DNA of 64,000 nucleotides from assembly GCF_900142575.1 (NCBI RefSeq), contig NZ_FRBI01000001.1, forward strand, positions 311,014 through 375,013, written 5' to 3'. Shown in pieces: positions 25,350 to 33,702 of the stretch. The stretch is from Actinacidiphila paucisporea. GTDB lineage: Bacteria; Actinomycetota; Actinomycetes; Streptomycetales; Streptomycetaceae. Numbering within the stretch: the stretch's first letter is position 1; each line of letters begins with the position of its first letter. The position numbers and the translations under genes were made by a program. Below the pieces are notes generated by a model that was given only the letters and a program-made list of their open reading frames with translations, was not told the DNA's origin and did not search any database.

Positions 25350-26774
25350 TTACGCTCCGGCCAAGGGAAGCGCGGCTGCCAGGCGGGTGTGGGCGGCCTC
25401 GTCGAGGGGGAGGGCGGGGTGGGTGCGGCCCGCGGTGGTGGACCAGCGGGACGCGATCGCCGGGGCCGCCTCACCCGTGAGCGCCGCGGCGGCCTGGACC
25501 GCGGCGCCGAGGGCGACGAGTTCCGCGGCCTCGGGGACCTGGACGGGGCGGCCGGACAGGCGGCGTACCGTCTCCAGCCACGCGACGCCGCGCGAGCCGC
25601 CGCCGATGACGAGGAGCGGCTCGTCGGAGGGGGCGCCGCCGTCCACGGCGAGGACCTGGTCGAGGGCGCCGAGCAGCGCGTAGACCGCACCGTCGTAGGC
25701 GCCCTGGAGGACCTGCCCGGCGGTCGTGTCGTGGCGCAGGCCGGTGAGCAGGCCGGACGCGTACGGCAGGTTCGGCGTGCGCTCGCCGTCGAGGAAGGGC
25801 AGGAAGGCGACGGAGCCGCCGGGCTCGACGTCCTCCCGCTGCCGGCCGAGCAGCGCGGCCACCTTGTCGACGGCGAGCGTGCAGTTCAGGGTGCACGCGA
25901 GTGGCAGCCACCCGCCGTCGGCTGCGGCGAAGCCGGCCACCACCCCGCCGGCGTCGGTGGGCCGCTGCCGGGAGACGGCGTAGACGGTGCCTGACGTGCC
26001 GAGGCTGAGGGCGGCGCGGCCGGGCGTGAGGCCGAGGCCGAGCGCGGCGGCGGCGTTGTCGCCGGTGCCGGCGGCGACGACCGCGCCGGCCCGCAGCGGC
26101 AGCCCGTCGCGTACGGTGCCGGCCCGCTCGCCGGGCCCCAGCACGGTGGGCAGCAGGTCGGGCGCGAGGCCGATCTCGGCGAGCAGCGTCTCGTCGTAGG
26201 CCTCGGTGTCCGAGCGCCACCAGCCCGTGCCGGAGACGTCGCCGCGGTCGGTGACGGCGGCACCGGAGAGGCGCTCGGTCAGGAAGTCGTGCGGGAGCCG
26301 CACCGCGCGGGCGGCCTCGGCGGCGGCCGGCTCGTGCTCGGCGAGCCAGGCCCACTTGGAGACGGTGAAGCTGGCGCCGGGGACCGAGCCGAAGCGCTGG
26401 GCCCAGTGCCCGGCGCCGTACTTGTCGACCAGCGCGGCGGCCTGCGGGGCCGACCGCACGTCGTTCCAGAGCATGGCGGGCCGCAGCGGCCGCCCGGCCG
26501 CGTCGAGCACCACGAGCCCGTGCTGCTGGCCGCCGACGGAGACCGCCTCGGCGCGGCCGGCCCATTCACCCAGCTGGCCGAGCGCGTCCTGCAGCGCCGA
26601 CCACCACACCTCGGGGTCGGTCTCCCGTGCCGCGCCGGTGCTCACGGTGTGCCGCGCCTGGCCGGACGCCAGGACGGCGCCGGTCTCGGCGTCCACCGCC
26701 AGCACCTTGGTGGATTGCGTGGAACTGTCGATCCCGAGGACGACCGGTCCGTGCGATGCGCTGTCCGACCCCAT
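25350..26774 (-). CDS. xylB: Xylulokinase
   Basis: Cytosolic FGGY-family kinase phosphorylating D-xylulose to xylulose-5-phosphate. 474 residues, full length: VLGIDSSTQSTKVLAVDAETG (N-terminal ATP motif), SVGGQQHGLVVLD (about 88), LWNDVRSAPQAAAL, DRGDVSGTGWW (catalytic Asp near 225), GTGDNAAAALG, LGTSGTVYAV and IGGGSRGVAWLE. Start ATG 26774 with AGGA 6 nt before it. Divergent from the xylA remnant and upstream of the ROK regulator. The gene looks intact, so with xylA broken its role may have shifted to exogenous xylulose or another pentulose, or it may be early in decay. Confidence 0.92.
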   Translation of the reverse strand: MGSDSASHGPVVLGIDSSTQSTKVLAVDAETGAVLASGQARHTVSTGAARETDPEVWWSALQDALGQLGEWAGRAEAVSVGGQQHGLVVLDAAGRPLRPAMLWNDVRSAPQAAALVDKYGAGHWAQRFGSVPGASFTVSKWAWLAEHEPAAAEAARAVRLPHDFLTERLSGAAVTDRGDVSGTGWWRSDTEAYDETLLAEIGLAPDLLPTVLGPGERAGTVRDGLPLRAGAVVAAGTGDNAAAALGLGLTPGRAALSLGTSGTVYAVSRQRPTDAGGVVAGFAAADGGWLPLACTLNCTLAVDKVAALLGRQREDVEPGGSVAFLPFLDGERTPNLPYASGLLTGLRHDTTAGQVLQGAYDGAVYALLGALDQVLAVDGGAPSDEPLLVIGGGSRGVAWLETVRRLSGRPVQVPEAAELVALGAAVQAAAALTGEAAPAIASRWSTTAGRTHPALPLDEAAHTRLAAALPLAGA

Positions 26775-26839
26775 GTGATTCCTGTCCCTTCCGGAGCCCG
26801 TAGCGAGCTGCCAGTTCCCATCATCGGCCTCGCATACTA

Positions 26840-26862
26840 ATTTGTTCAACAGTCTGACGAAT
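26840..26862. promoter_or_regulatory. Putative XylR/ROK operator in xylA-xylB divergent region
   Basis: ATTTGTTC-8 nt-GACGAAT forms an imperfect inverted repeat in an unusually AT-rich pocket between the divergent xylB and xylA starts, overlapping TGTTCAACA. ROK repressors typically bind AT-rich TTTGTT-like arms. It survives although xylA is broken. Confidence 0.5.
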
Positions 26863-26873
26863 AGGAGCGAGCC

Positions 26874-27595
26874 GTGAGGACTTCCGAGACGAACCTCACC
26901 CCGGGACCCGAGCACAAGTTCACCTTCGGCCTGTGGACGGTGGGCTGGCTGGGACGCGACCCCTTCGGTGAGGCGACCCGCGCGACGATCGACCTGGGAC
27001 GGCGGCTTCACGGCCGACGACCGGGACGTGCGCCGCTTCGCGCTGCGCAAGACCATCCGCAGCATCGACCTGGCCGCCGAGCTGGGCGCCGAGGTCTATG
27101 TCGCCTGGGGCGGCCGCGAGGGCGCCGAGTCCGGCGCCGCCAAGGACGTACGGGTCGCGCTCGACCGCTTCAGGGAGGCCTTCGACCTGCTCGGCGACTA
27201 CGTCACCGAGCAGGGCTACGACCTGAAGTTCGCCATCGAGCCCAAGCCGAACGAGCCGCGCGGCGACATCCTGCTGCCGACCGTCGGCCACGCGTTGGCG
27301 TTCATCAACACCCTTGAGCGCCCCGAGCTGGTCGGCGTCGACCCCGAGGTCGGCCACGAGCAGATGGCCGGGCTGAACTTCCCGTACGGCATCGCCCAGG
27401 CGCTGTGGCGCAAGAAGCTCTTCCACATCGACCTGAACGGCCAGACCGGCATCAAGTACGACCAGGACCTGCGCTTCGGCGCCGGTGACCTGCGGTCGGC
27501 GTTCTGGCTGGTGGACCTGCTGGGGTCGGCGGGCTACGAGGGCCCGCGTGCGGCACTTCGACTTCAAGCCGCCGCGCACCGAGGACTACGACGGT
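26874..27595 (+). pseudogene. xylA: Decayed xylose isomerase gene with three lesions
   Basis: The start (GTG 26874) and first 38 codons read normally ([26 protein letters not shown]). At about 26995-27000 roughly 60 codons are missing compared with Streptomyces XylA (the stretch with the catalytic His and FHDDDLIPFG), and the frame changes, resuming at [18 protein letters not shown]. The central part then reads well, with [22 protein letters not shown] and [12 protein letters not shown]. Near 27546-27556 a second frameshift follows GYEGPR, and the rest ([14 protein letters not shown]) lies in a third frame. Homology stops at 27595; about 80 C-terminal residues are absent and the PAP2 gene ends 14 nt later. 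No functional isomerase can be made. Confidence 0.93.
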
Positions 27596-27608
27596 GGCAC
27601 CCCGGCGG

Positions 27609-28466
27609 TCAGTCCTGCACCGGCCGTCGCTTGAGCGGCCACGCCCAGTGCCTGCGGTCCGCCGGCAGCTCGGGCGGGTCGGTGACCGGGCCGGGGATGA
27701 CGGCGAGGCCCACGCCCAGCAGGGCGCAGCCGACGATGCAGTCCAGCCAGTAGTGGTTGGCGGTGCCGACCACCACCAGCATGGTGACCAGCGGGTGCAG
27801 CAGCCACAGCCAGCGCCACCGCGAGCGGTACGCGGCGATCAGCCCGACCGCGATGGCCAGCGCCCATCCGACGTGCAGTGACGGCATGGCCGCGAACTGG
27901 TTGGCCAGCGAGTCGCCGTCGGGTTTGCCGTAGACGGCGGGCCCGTAGGCCGCCGCGGTGTCGACCATGCCGTCGCTCTTGAGCAGCCGCGGCGGGGCGA
28001 GCGGGAAGAACAGGTGCCCGATGAGCGCCAGCATCGTCTGGATCACGATGGCCCGCCGGATCCACAGGTAGTGCGCACGCTTCTTGGCGAACATCCACCC
28101 CAGGAAGATGACCATGGCCGGGAAGTGGACCGTGGCGTAGAGGTAGTTGGCGGCGTGGATCACCGTCTCGCTGTGCAGCATCAGCCGCTGCACGGAGGCC
28201 TCGCTCGGCAGGTGCACGCCCCGCTCGAAGGACCAGACCGAGTCGGCGTGCCGGTATGCCTCGTCCGTGTGTCCGTTGGCGACCTTGCGCCCGTATTTGT
28301 ACACCGCGTTGACGGCGACGAGCAGCAGCAGTTCGGGCAGTAGCCGCGGCAGTCTGGCGGGCAGCGGGACCCGCGGGGGTCTGGGGAAGTGGTGCTTGCC
28401 GACGACGACCGACGACGTCCCGATTCCCCACCCCATACCGCAGCCCTGCCCCTCCACCGATTCCAC
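27609..28466 (-). CDS. PAP2-superfamily membrane phosphatase
   Basis: A 285-residue multi-pass membrane protein with about six helices. The acid-phosphatase signature is partly visible: [16 protein letters not shown] (C2, Ser-His) and [20 protein letters not shown] (C3, His and Asp). The C1 region near GLRR-type K-x6-RP is less clear (PRLLKSDGM). Resembles actinobacterial PAP2 proteins related to inositol-phosphoryl transferases, which dephosphorylate lipid phosphates at the membrane. Starts possible at ATG 28466 or ATG 28436 (AGGG 6 nt upstream). Its stop abuts the broken end of xylA, so this is a recombination junction. Confidence 0.8.
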   Translation of the reverse strand: MESVEGQGCGMGWGIGTSSVVVGKHHFPRPPRVPLPARLPRLLPELLLLVAVNAVYKYGRKVANGHTDEAYRHADSVWSFERGVHLPSEASVQRLMLHSETVIHAANYLYATVHFPAMVIFLGWMFAKKRAHYLWIRRAIVIQTMLALIGHLFFPLAPPRLLKSDGMVDTAAAYGPAVYGKPDGDSLANQFAAMPSLHVGWALAIAVGLIAAYRSRWRWLWLLHPLVTMLVVVGTANHYWLDCIVGCALLGVGLAVIPGPVTDPPELPADRRHWAWPLKRRPVQD

Positions 28467-28728
28467 CGACAGCCCGGACCCAGCGTTCGTCCCACCGCCT
28501 GCCCCGCAGAACCGACGTGAAGCCGACCGCTGCCGGCCATCCCCGCAAAACCCGCACGCGATGTCCGGGAGGCCGACGTCGCACGGCGGGTTCGGGAAAG
28601 CGCGTCACGGCGCGGGCCGCGGGTACTGCACGGTGGTGGCCGAGCGCAACGCGCGTATCGGTGGACGCAAAAATCGCGCACTGTCATGAAGTTGGGCGGC
28701 AAACTTGCGAAATACGCTCGCACGAGCC

Positions 28729-28758
28729 TTGTGGAAACGGACGGCGCCGACCTAAATT
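28729..28758 (+). promoter_or_regulatory. Putative housekeeping promoter of the beta-helix glycosidase gene
   Basis: TTGTGG (28729-28734), 18 bp, TAAATT (28753-28758). This would start transcription close to 28765, where a 13-bp stem begins. No experimental support. Confidence 0.4.
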
Positions 28759-28765
28759 CGCCTCA

Positions 28766-28820
28766 CCCCGGCGCCCGCCGGTGAACCGCTGTCAGACCGG
28801 GGAGGCCGCGGGCGCCGGGG
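28766..28820 (+). other. Structured leader: 13-bp perfect stem before the glycosidase gene
   Basis: CCCCGGCGCCCGC (28766-28778) pairs perfectly with GCGGGCGCCGGGG (28808-28820), enclosing 29 nt with smaller CGGT/ACCG pairs. It lies 48 nt before the start codon and at the predicted 5' end of the mRNA, so it may be a stabilising or regulatory leader. The rest of the 402-bp gap (28467-28868) shows no gene. Confidence 0.45.
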
Positions 28821-28868
28821 GCGTAGGGAACCCCCACCTGAGCCTGTCCCGAGAGAATCGAGCTTTCG

Positions 28869-30932
28869 ATGTCACGGAGCATCACCGGTGCTGTGGCGAG
28901 ATGGTCAAGAGGTCCGCGGCGAAGAGCCGTCGTGACCGTCGCGTCGGTGACCGCCGCGGCGGCCGCGCTCGGCGTGCTGGCCGGCGGTACGGCGGTCGCC
29001 GGTACGGCCGGCAAGAGCGCCGCGAAGGCCGTGGTGACCCGGGCCGCGCTCGACCCCGCACTGACCGCGGGGCGCGGCGCGAGTGTCGGCTTCGCCGAGC
29101 AGGAGGCCGAGAACGCGGTCACCGACGGCACCGTCATCGGGCCCGGGCGGGACGCGTACACGCTGCCCGCCGAGGCGTCCGGCCGCAGCGCGGTGACCTT
29201 GCAGCCGGGGCAGTACGTGGACTTCACGCTGCCCGCCGCGGCCAACGCGATCAACGTGCGCTACAGCATCCCCGACGCCCCCGCGGGCGGCGGCCGCACC
29301 TCGCCGCTGAAGGTCGCCGTCGACGGCGGCGCGGCCAGGACCATGACGCTGACCTCGCAATATGCCTGGCTGTACAACCAGTACCCGTTCTCCAACGACC
29401 CCGACGCCGACCTCCTGCACCCCGACTACTGGGTCACCGAGTGCGGCTGCGTCCCGCAGGCCACCACGCCGACGCCGGTCTTCGCCAAGCCCTTCCGGCC
29501 CAACCACTTCTACGACGAGCAGCGCCTGCTGCTCGGGCGTACGTACAAGGCCGGCCAGACCGTACGGCTGAGCGTGCCGGCCGGGGCCGCGGCCACCACC
29601 GTGGACCTGATGGACTCGCAGCTGGTCGCACCGCCGAAGGTCGATCTGCTGGCCGCCAACGTGCTGGCCTTCGGCGCCGACCCGACCGGGCGGCGGGAGT
29701 CGGCCGACGCGATCGACAAGGCCGTCGCCTTCGCGCGGCGCGCCCACCTGAAGGTCTACATCCCGCCGGGCACCTACCAGGTGAACCGGCACATCGTCGT
29801 CGACCACGTCACCATCGAGGGCGCGGGCAACTGGTACACGGTCATCAAGGGCCACCAGGTGGACCTCGCCACCCCGGCGCCCGACAATTCTGTACACACC
29901 GGCGTCGGCTTCTACGGCAAGGACGCAGCGGCCGGCGGCAGTTCCGACGTCCACCTGTCCGGCTTCGCGATCCAGGGCGACGTGCGCGAGCGGATCGACA
30001 CCGACCAGGTCAACGGGATCGGCGGGTCGCTGAGCGACTCCACCATCGACGGGCTGTACATCCAGCACACCAAGGTCGGCATGTGGTTCGACGGGCCGAT
30101 GAGCAACCTGCGGATCACGGACAACGTGATCGTGGACCAGATCGCCGACGGCATCAACTTCCACACCGGCGTGACGCATTCGGCCATCGCCGGCAACTTC
30201 CTGCGCAACACCGGCGACGACGCGCTCGCGATGTGGTCGGAGAAGACCGAGGACGCGGACAACACCATCGACCACAACACCGTGCAGACCCCGGTGCTCG
30301 CCAACGGCATAGCCGTCTACGGCGGTTCCGACAACACCGTCTCGGCCAACCTGATCGCCGACCCGATCCGCGAGGGCAGCGCCCTCCAGGTCGGCTCCCG
30401 CTTCGGCTCCGAGGCCTTCACCGGCAAGCTGTCGATCACCGACAACACCACGGTCAGGGCCGGTACGTACGAGCTGAACTGGAAGATCGGGCTCGGCGCG
30501 ATCTGGTTCTACGCGCTGGAGAAGAACATCGACGCCGACATCCAGGTGACCGGCGACCACTTCCTCGACAGCACCTACAACGCGATCATGCTGGTCAGCG
30601 ACTTCCCGGTGAAGGACCTCTACTCCATCACCGGCGTCCACTTCAAGGACATCCAGGTCGACGGCACCGGCACCTCGGTGCTCAGCGCCCGCGCCAAGGG
30701 CGGCGCGACCTTCGAGAACGTCGACGCCCGCAATGTCGGAGCCGTCGGCGTCAACAACTGCGGCTCCTTCAACTTCCCCGCCACCGGCTCCGAGTTCACC
30801 GTCACCGACCTCGGCGGCAACGACGGCGGCGGCACGACGGGCCCCTGGCTGGCCCCCTGGGAGCTGCCCAACACCATCACCTGCAACGACCGCCCGGCCG
30901 TGGTCCCGCCCCCGGCCCCGTCCGCCTGGTAG
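28869..30932 (+). CDS. Secreted parallel beta-helix glycoside hydrolase (mycodextranase / alpha-1,3-glucanase-like)
   Basis: A 687-residue secreted enzyme. Signal peptide at 1-45 (SRGPRRRAVVTVASVTAAAA, then AGGTAVAGTA). Next a CBM35-like beta-sandwich (about 75-250: EQEAENAVTDGTVIGPGRDA, QYVDFTLPAAANAINVRYSI), then a right-handed beta-helix domain of the pectate-lyase-3/GH87 type (about 260-670: NVLAFGADPTGRRESADAID, YIPPGTYQVNRHIVVDHVTI, NTGDDALAMWSEK with paired Asp likely catalytic). The C-terminus is Pro-rich. Closest family by memory is bacterial mycodextranase/alpha-1,3-glucanase, acting on fungal or plant polysaccharide; the exact substrate is inferred. Confidence 0.78.
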   Translation: MSRSITGAVARWSRGPRRRAVVTVASVTAAAAALGVLAGGTAVAGTAGKSAAKAVVTRAALDPALTAGRGASVGFAEQEAENAVTDGTVIGPGRDAYTLPAEASGRSAVTLQPGQYVDFTLPAAANAINVRYSIPDAPAGGGRTSPLKVAVDGGAARTMTLTSQYAWLYNQYPFSNDPDADLLHPDYWVTECGCVPQATTPTPVFAKPFRPNHFYDEQRLLLGRTYKAGQTVRLSVPAGAAATTVDLMDSQLVAPPKVDLLAANVLAFGADPTGRRESADAIDKAVAFARRAHLKVYIPPGTYQVNRHIVVDHVTIEGAGNWYTVIKGHQVDLATPAPDNSVHTGVGFYGKDAAAGGSSDVHLSGFAIQGDVRERIDTDQVNGIGGSLSDSTIDGLYIQHTKVGMWFDGPMSNLRITDNVIVDQIADGINFHTGVTHSAIAGNFLRNTGDDALAMWSEKTEDADNTIDHNTVQTPVLANGIAVYGGSDNTVSANLIADPIREGSALQVGSRFGSEAFTGKLSITDNTTVRAGTYELNWKIGLGAIWFYALEKNIDADIQVTGDHFLDSTYNAIMLVSDFPVKDLYSITGVHFKDIQVDGTGTSVLSARAKGGATFENVDARNVGAVGVNNCGSFNFPATGSEFTVTDLGGNDGGGTTGPWLAPWELPNTITCNDRPAVVPPPAPSAW

Positions 30933-30942
30933 GCGCGAAACC

Positions 30943-30976
30943 CCCGGCCGGCCGCTCCGGACAGCGGCCGGCCGGG
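30943..30976. terminator. Bidirectional terminator, 14-bp perfect arms
   Basis: CCCGGCCGGCCGCT (30943-30956) and AGCGGCCGGCCGGG (30963-30976) with a 6-nt loop, between convergent glycosidase and SMI1-like genes. Confidence 0.8.
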
Positions 30977-30996
30977 TCGGCGCGGCGCGGCGCCCG

Positions 30997-31494
30997 TCAG
31001 CGCAGGCCCGCCTCGCGCTCCGCCGCCGCACGCAGCCAGTCGGTGAAGCGCTCACCGGTGGCGTTCGGCCCCGCGAAGGGGCCGTCGGGCTCGTTGTACG
31101 ACCACACCTCGGGGTCGGGCCCGGGGCCGCGCAGGAAGTCGAAGCGGTAGCCCTGGTGCATCAGCACCACCCGGTCGCCGGCCTCGAAGCGGAACGGCAC
31201 CGCGCGCTCGGCCAGCAGGTCCTCCGCGGCCTCCCGCAGGCCCAGCATCAGCGGGTAGAAGACGTCGCTGCTGACCAGGAAACGGCCGAAGCCGCCGCCG
31301 GTCATGGTCAGGAAGCAGCGGTAGGCGGCTCCGACGGGTCCCGGCTGGTCGCGTTCGATCTCCATGATCTCCCGCACCCCGAGCCCCAGCGGCCGCGCAC
31401 CCGCCGCGTCGCCGCGCCCGTCGAGCAGACCCACCGCGGCCCGCACCCGCGCCTCCGGCCCCATCCGCGCCCAGACCGTGTCGTCGATCGTCAC
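30997..31494 (-). CDS. SMI1/KNR4-like (SUKH superfamily) protein
   Basis: A 165-residue cytosolic protein. The central FLTMTGGGFGRFLVSSDVFYPLMLGLRE and the later FLRGPGPDPEVWSYNEPDG-like aromatic C-terminal part resemble SUKH domains, which include immunity proteins of contact-dependent toxins but also general cellular proteins. No toxin gene is adjacent, so an immunity role is unsupported. GTG 31494 is chosen (GGGGGCAGG upstream); GTG 31521 is an alternative. Divergent from metB. Confidence 0.65.
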   Translation of the reverse strand: MTIDDTVWARMGPEARVRAAVGLLDGRGDAAGARPLGLGVREIMEIERDQPGPVGAAYRCFLTMTGGGFGRFLVSSDVFYPLMLGLREAAEDLLAERAVPFRFEAGDRVVLMHQGYRFDFLRGPGPDPEVWSYNEPDGPFAGPNATGERFTDWLRAAAEREAGLR

Positions 31495-31628
31495 CGGCCT
31501 GCCCCCGTGCACCCAGCCCACCCCCGGTCAGTCGCCCTACCCGCCACCGCACATGACTACCAGAGCCGGGGCCACGCCGGTGGATTCCTGCCCCGGACCG
31601 GGCGCCGCGGGGCACTACGCTCGGCGGC

Positions 31629-32771
31629 ATGAGCGATCAGCACTTCGAGACCCTTGCCATCCACGCGGGGCAGCCGGCCGACGCGACCACCGGCGCCGTC
31701 GTCACGCCGATCTACCAGGTGTCGACGTACAAGCAGGACGGCGTCGGCGGCCTGCGCGGCGGATACGAGTACAGCAGGTCGGCGAACCCGACCAGGACCG
31801 CCCTCGAACAGAACCTGGCGGCGCTGGAGGGCGGCGTCCGCGGCCTGGCCTTCGCGTCGGGTCTGGCGGCCGAGGACTGCCTGCTGCGTACCCTCCTGGC
31901 GCCCGGTGACCACGTGGTGATCCCCAACGACGCCTACGGCGGCACCTTCCGGCTGTTCGCGAAGGTCGTGGAGCGCTGGGGCGTGACCTGGTCGGTGGCC
32001 GACACCTCCGACGTGCAGGCGGTACGGGACGCGGTCCGGCCCGAGACGAAGGCGATCTGGGTCGAGACGCCGTCCAACCCGCTGCTGGGCGTCACCGACA
32101 TCGCCGCGCTCGCCGGGGTGGCCCGGCAGGCGGGGGTGCGGCTGGTGGTCGACAACACCTTCGCCAGCCCCTACCTCCAGCAGCCGCTCGCACTGGGCGC
32201 CGACGTCGTGGTGCACTCCACCACCAAGTACATGGGCGGCCACTCCGACGTCGTCGGCGGCGCCCTGGTGACCTCCGACACCGCCCTCGGCGAGGAGCTG
32301 GCCTACCACCAGAACGCGATGGGCGCGGTCGCCGGGCCCTTCGACGCGTGGCTGGTGATGCGCGGCATCAAGACCCTCGCGGTCCGCATGGACCGGCACA
32401 GCGCCAACGCAGCCCGGGTCGCGGAGCTGCTGGCCGCGCACCCCCGGGTGCACCAGGTCTACTACCCGGGGCTGCCCGAGCACCCCGGCCACGAGGTCGC
32501 CGCCAAGCAGATGCGGGCCTTCGGCGGGATGGTGTCCTTCCGGGTCGACGGCGGCGAGGACGCGGCGGTCGCGGTGTGCGACCGGGCGAAGCTCTTCACC
32601 CTCGGCGAGTCGCTGGGCGGCGTCGAGTCGCTGATCGAGCACCCGGGCCGGATGACGCACGCCTCGGTGGCCGGCTCCGCCCTCGAAGTGCCTGCGGATC
32701 TCGTACGCCTGTCGGTCGGCATCGAAGCGCTGGACGACCTGCTGGCCGACCTGACCCAGGCGCTGGGCTGA
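31629..32771 (+). CDS. metB: Cystathionine gamma-synthase
   Basis: A 380-residue PLP-dependent trans-sulfuration enzyme, condensing O-succinyl- or O-acetyl-homoserine with cysteine to cystathionine. Motifs: YEYSRSANPTRTALEQNLAALEGG (about 45-70), FASGLAAEDCLL, NDAYGGTFRLF (tyrosine stacking on PLP), VDNTFASPYLQQPLALGADVV and the PLP lysine in HSTTKYMGGHSD (about residue 197). Cystathionine gamma-lyase cannot be fully excluded; the Glu/Asp specificity positions fit the synthase annotation usual for this locus. Convergent with the sigma-factor operon. Confidence 0.9.
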   Translation: MSDQHFETLAIHAGQPADATTGAVVTPIYQVSTYKQDGVGGLRGGYEYSRSANPTRTALEQNLAALEGGVRGLAFASGLAAEDCLLRTLLAPGDHVVIPNDAYGGTFRLFAKVVERWGVTWSVADTSDVQAVRDAVRPETKAIWVETPSNPLLGVTDIAALAGVARQAGVRLVVDNTFASPYLQQPLALGADVVVHSTTKYMGGHSDVVGGALVTSDTALGEELAYHQNAMGAVAGPFDAWLVMRGIKTLAVRMDRHSANAARVAELLAAHPRVHQVYYPGLPEHPGHEVAAKQMRAFGGMVSFRVDGGEDAAVAVCDRAKLFTLGESLGGVESLIEHPGRMTHASVAGSALEVPADLVRLSVGIEALDDLLADLTQALG

Positions 32772-32775
32772 CCCG

Positions 32776-32798
32776 GTAGGGCCCTCGCGGCGCCCTAC
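32776..32798. terminator. Small hairpin between metB and membrane protein gene
   Basis: GTAGGGC/GCCCTAC 7-bp arms around 9 nt, located 5 nt after metB and overlapping the convergent gene's stop codon. A weak candidate for shared termination. Confidence 0.45.
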
Positions 32799-33097
32799 TC
32801 GCCCCACGGCAGGCGCGGCGCCGCGAGCCGGCCCAGGCCCACCGGCGACCACCACGTGCCGTCGCCGGGGTTGCCGGCCGGGGCGCGGTGGGCGGGCCAG
32901 GTGAGCACCGCGGCGACGACGCCGGCCACCACCGCGGCCACCAGCAGCACCCACAGCACGTGCAGCCCGACGCGGCGGCGGCGTACCGTACGCCGCCCCC
33001 GCGCGGCCGCCACGGCGACCAGTCCCGCGGGCACCGCCGGGTGCGGGGTGTCGAGCAGCTGCCGCACCTCGTCGTCCCGCCGGTTCGGCGCCCTCAC
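32795..33097 (-). CDS. Single-pass membrane protein, possible anti-sigma factor
   Basis: A 100-residue protein. The cytoplasmic N-terminal part (1-46: MRAPNRRDDEVRQLLDTPHP onward, ending in RTVRRRRVG) is basic before one transmembrane helix ([21 protein letters not shown], about 47-68), then about 32 extracytoplasmic residues (GDGTWWSPVGLGRL). The start GTG (33097-33095) overlaps the sigma-factor stop as GTGA, so translation is coupled. Gene order and topology suggest an anti-sigma factor, but no zinc or ASD motif is visible, so this is inference. Confidence 0.7.
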   Translation of the reverse strand: MRAPNRRDDEVRQLLDTPHPAVPAGLVAVAAARGRRTVRRRRVGLHVLWVLLVAAVVAGVVAAVLTWPAHRAPAGNPGDGTWWSPVGLGRLAAPRLPWGE

Positions 33098-33702
33098 GGC
33101 GCCACCTGCCCGGCCGGCGGGCGGGCGGCCCGGTCCGCGCGGTCGCGCGCCTCGGCCACCGTGCGCGGCGGTTCCCCGCGTCGTCCCGGCAGCGGTGCGC
33201 CCTGGGCGCCTTCGGCGGCCGGCGGGGCCGGTCCCGCCGGGTCGTAGCGGTGGCTGCGCAGGGTCGCGGCGGCCCTGGCGCAGATCGCCCTGACCCGGTC
33301 GGTGGCCAGGCCCAGCTGCGCCGCCGTCTGCTCCTCCGCGACGCCCTCGAAATACCGCATCGTGACGACGAGCCGCTCCTGCGGGGTGAGCCGCGCGAGC
33401 ACTCCGCCGCGCGGGCGCCGCCACCACGGCCGGCCGGCGAAGCGGCGTACCAGCTCCGCCCGCGCCTGGTCGTACGGGTCCTCGGCGCCCATCCGCAGCC
33501 AGTCGGCGTAGGTACGCGCCAGCGTCGCGGTCAGCAGCCGCTCGGCCTGCTCCCGGTCGCCGGTGAGCAGGGTGGCGGTGTGCAGCAGGCGGCCCGCCGC
33601 CCCGGCGGTGAACGCCGCGAATTCGGCGTCCCGTCGGATCTCCGCTGCCGCCCGGCGCTTGCCCACGCGGCCATGGGACGGCAACCGGGTATCCCGGGTC
33701 AA
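33094..33702 (-). CDS. SigE-family ECF RNA polymerase sigma factor
   Basis: A 202-residue sigma factor. Region 2 is visible but diverged (AEFAAFTAGAAGRLLHTATL, LTGDREQAERLLTATLARTYADW); region 4 is clear (LTPQERLVVTMRYFEGVAEEQTAAQLGLATDRVRAICARAAATLR). The C-terminal 40 residues are Pro/Arg-rich. The start is TTG 33702, whose TTGA overlaps the MarR stop, with AAGGGG just upstream. Central gene of a MarR-sigma-membrane protein operon. The DPYDQARAEL segment replaces the usual promoter -10-melting aromatic motif, so promoter recognition may be unusual. Confidence 0.8.
   Translation of the reverse strand: MTRDTRLPSHGRVGKRRAAAEIRRDAEFAAFTAGAAGRLLHTATLLTGDREQAERLLTATLARTYADWLRMGAEDPYDQARAELVRRFAGRPWWRRPRGGVLARLTPQERLVVTMRYFEGVAEEQTAAQLGLATDRVRAICARAAATLRSHRYDPAGPAPPAAEGAQGAPLPGRRGEPPRTVAEARDRADRAARPPAGQVAP

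Noticed and set aside
26874-27595. xylA lesions as simple sequencing errors
   Set aside because: The second frameshift alone could be an error, but a ~60-codon internal deletion and missing C-terminus next to another gene cannot.
28760-28868. ydaO-type (c-di-AMP) riboswitch upstream of the glycosidase
   Set aside because: AGGGAACCCC looks similar to part of that motif, but the characteristic GGGTGAAT and CCGACAGCTAACC segments are missing.
30997-31494. SUKH protein as immunity gene of a polymorphic toxin system
   Set aside because: No toxin, Rhs or T6/T7 secretion gene is adjacent; the neighbours are metB and a glycosidase.
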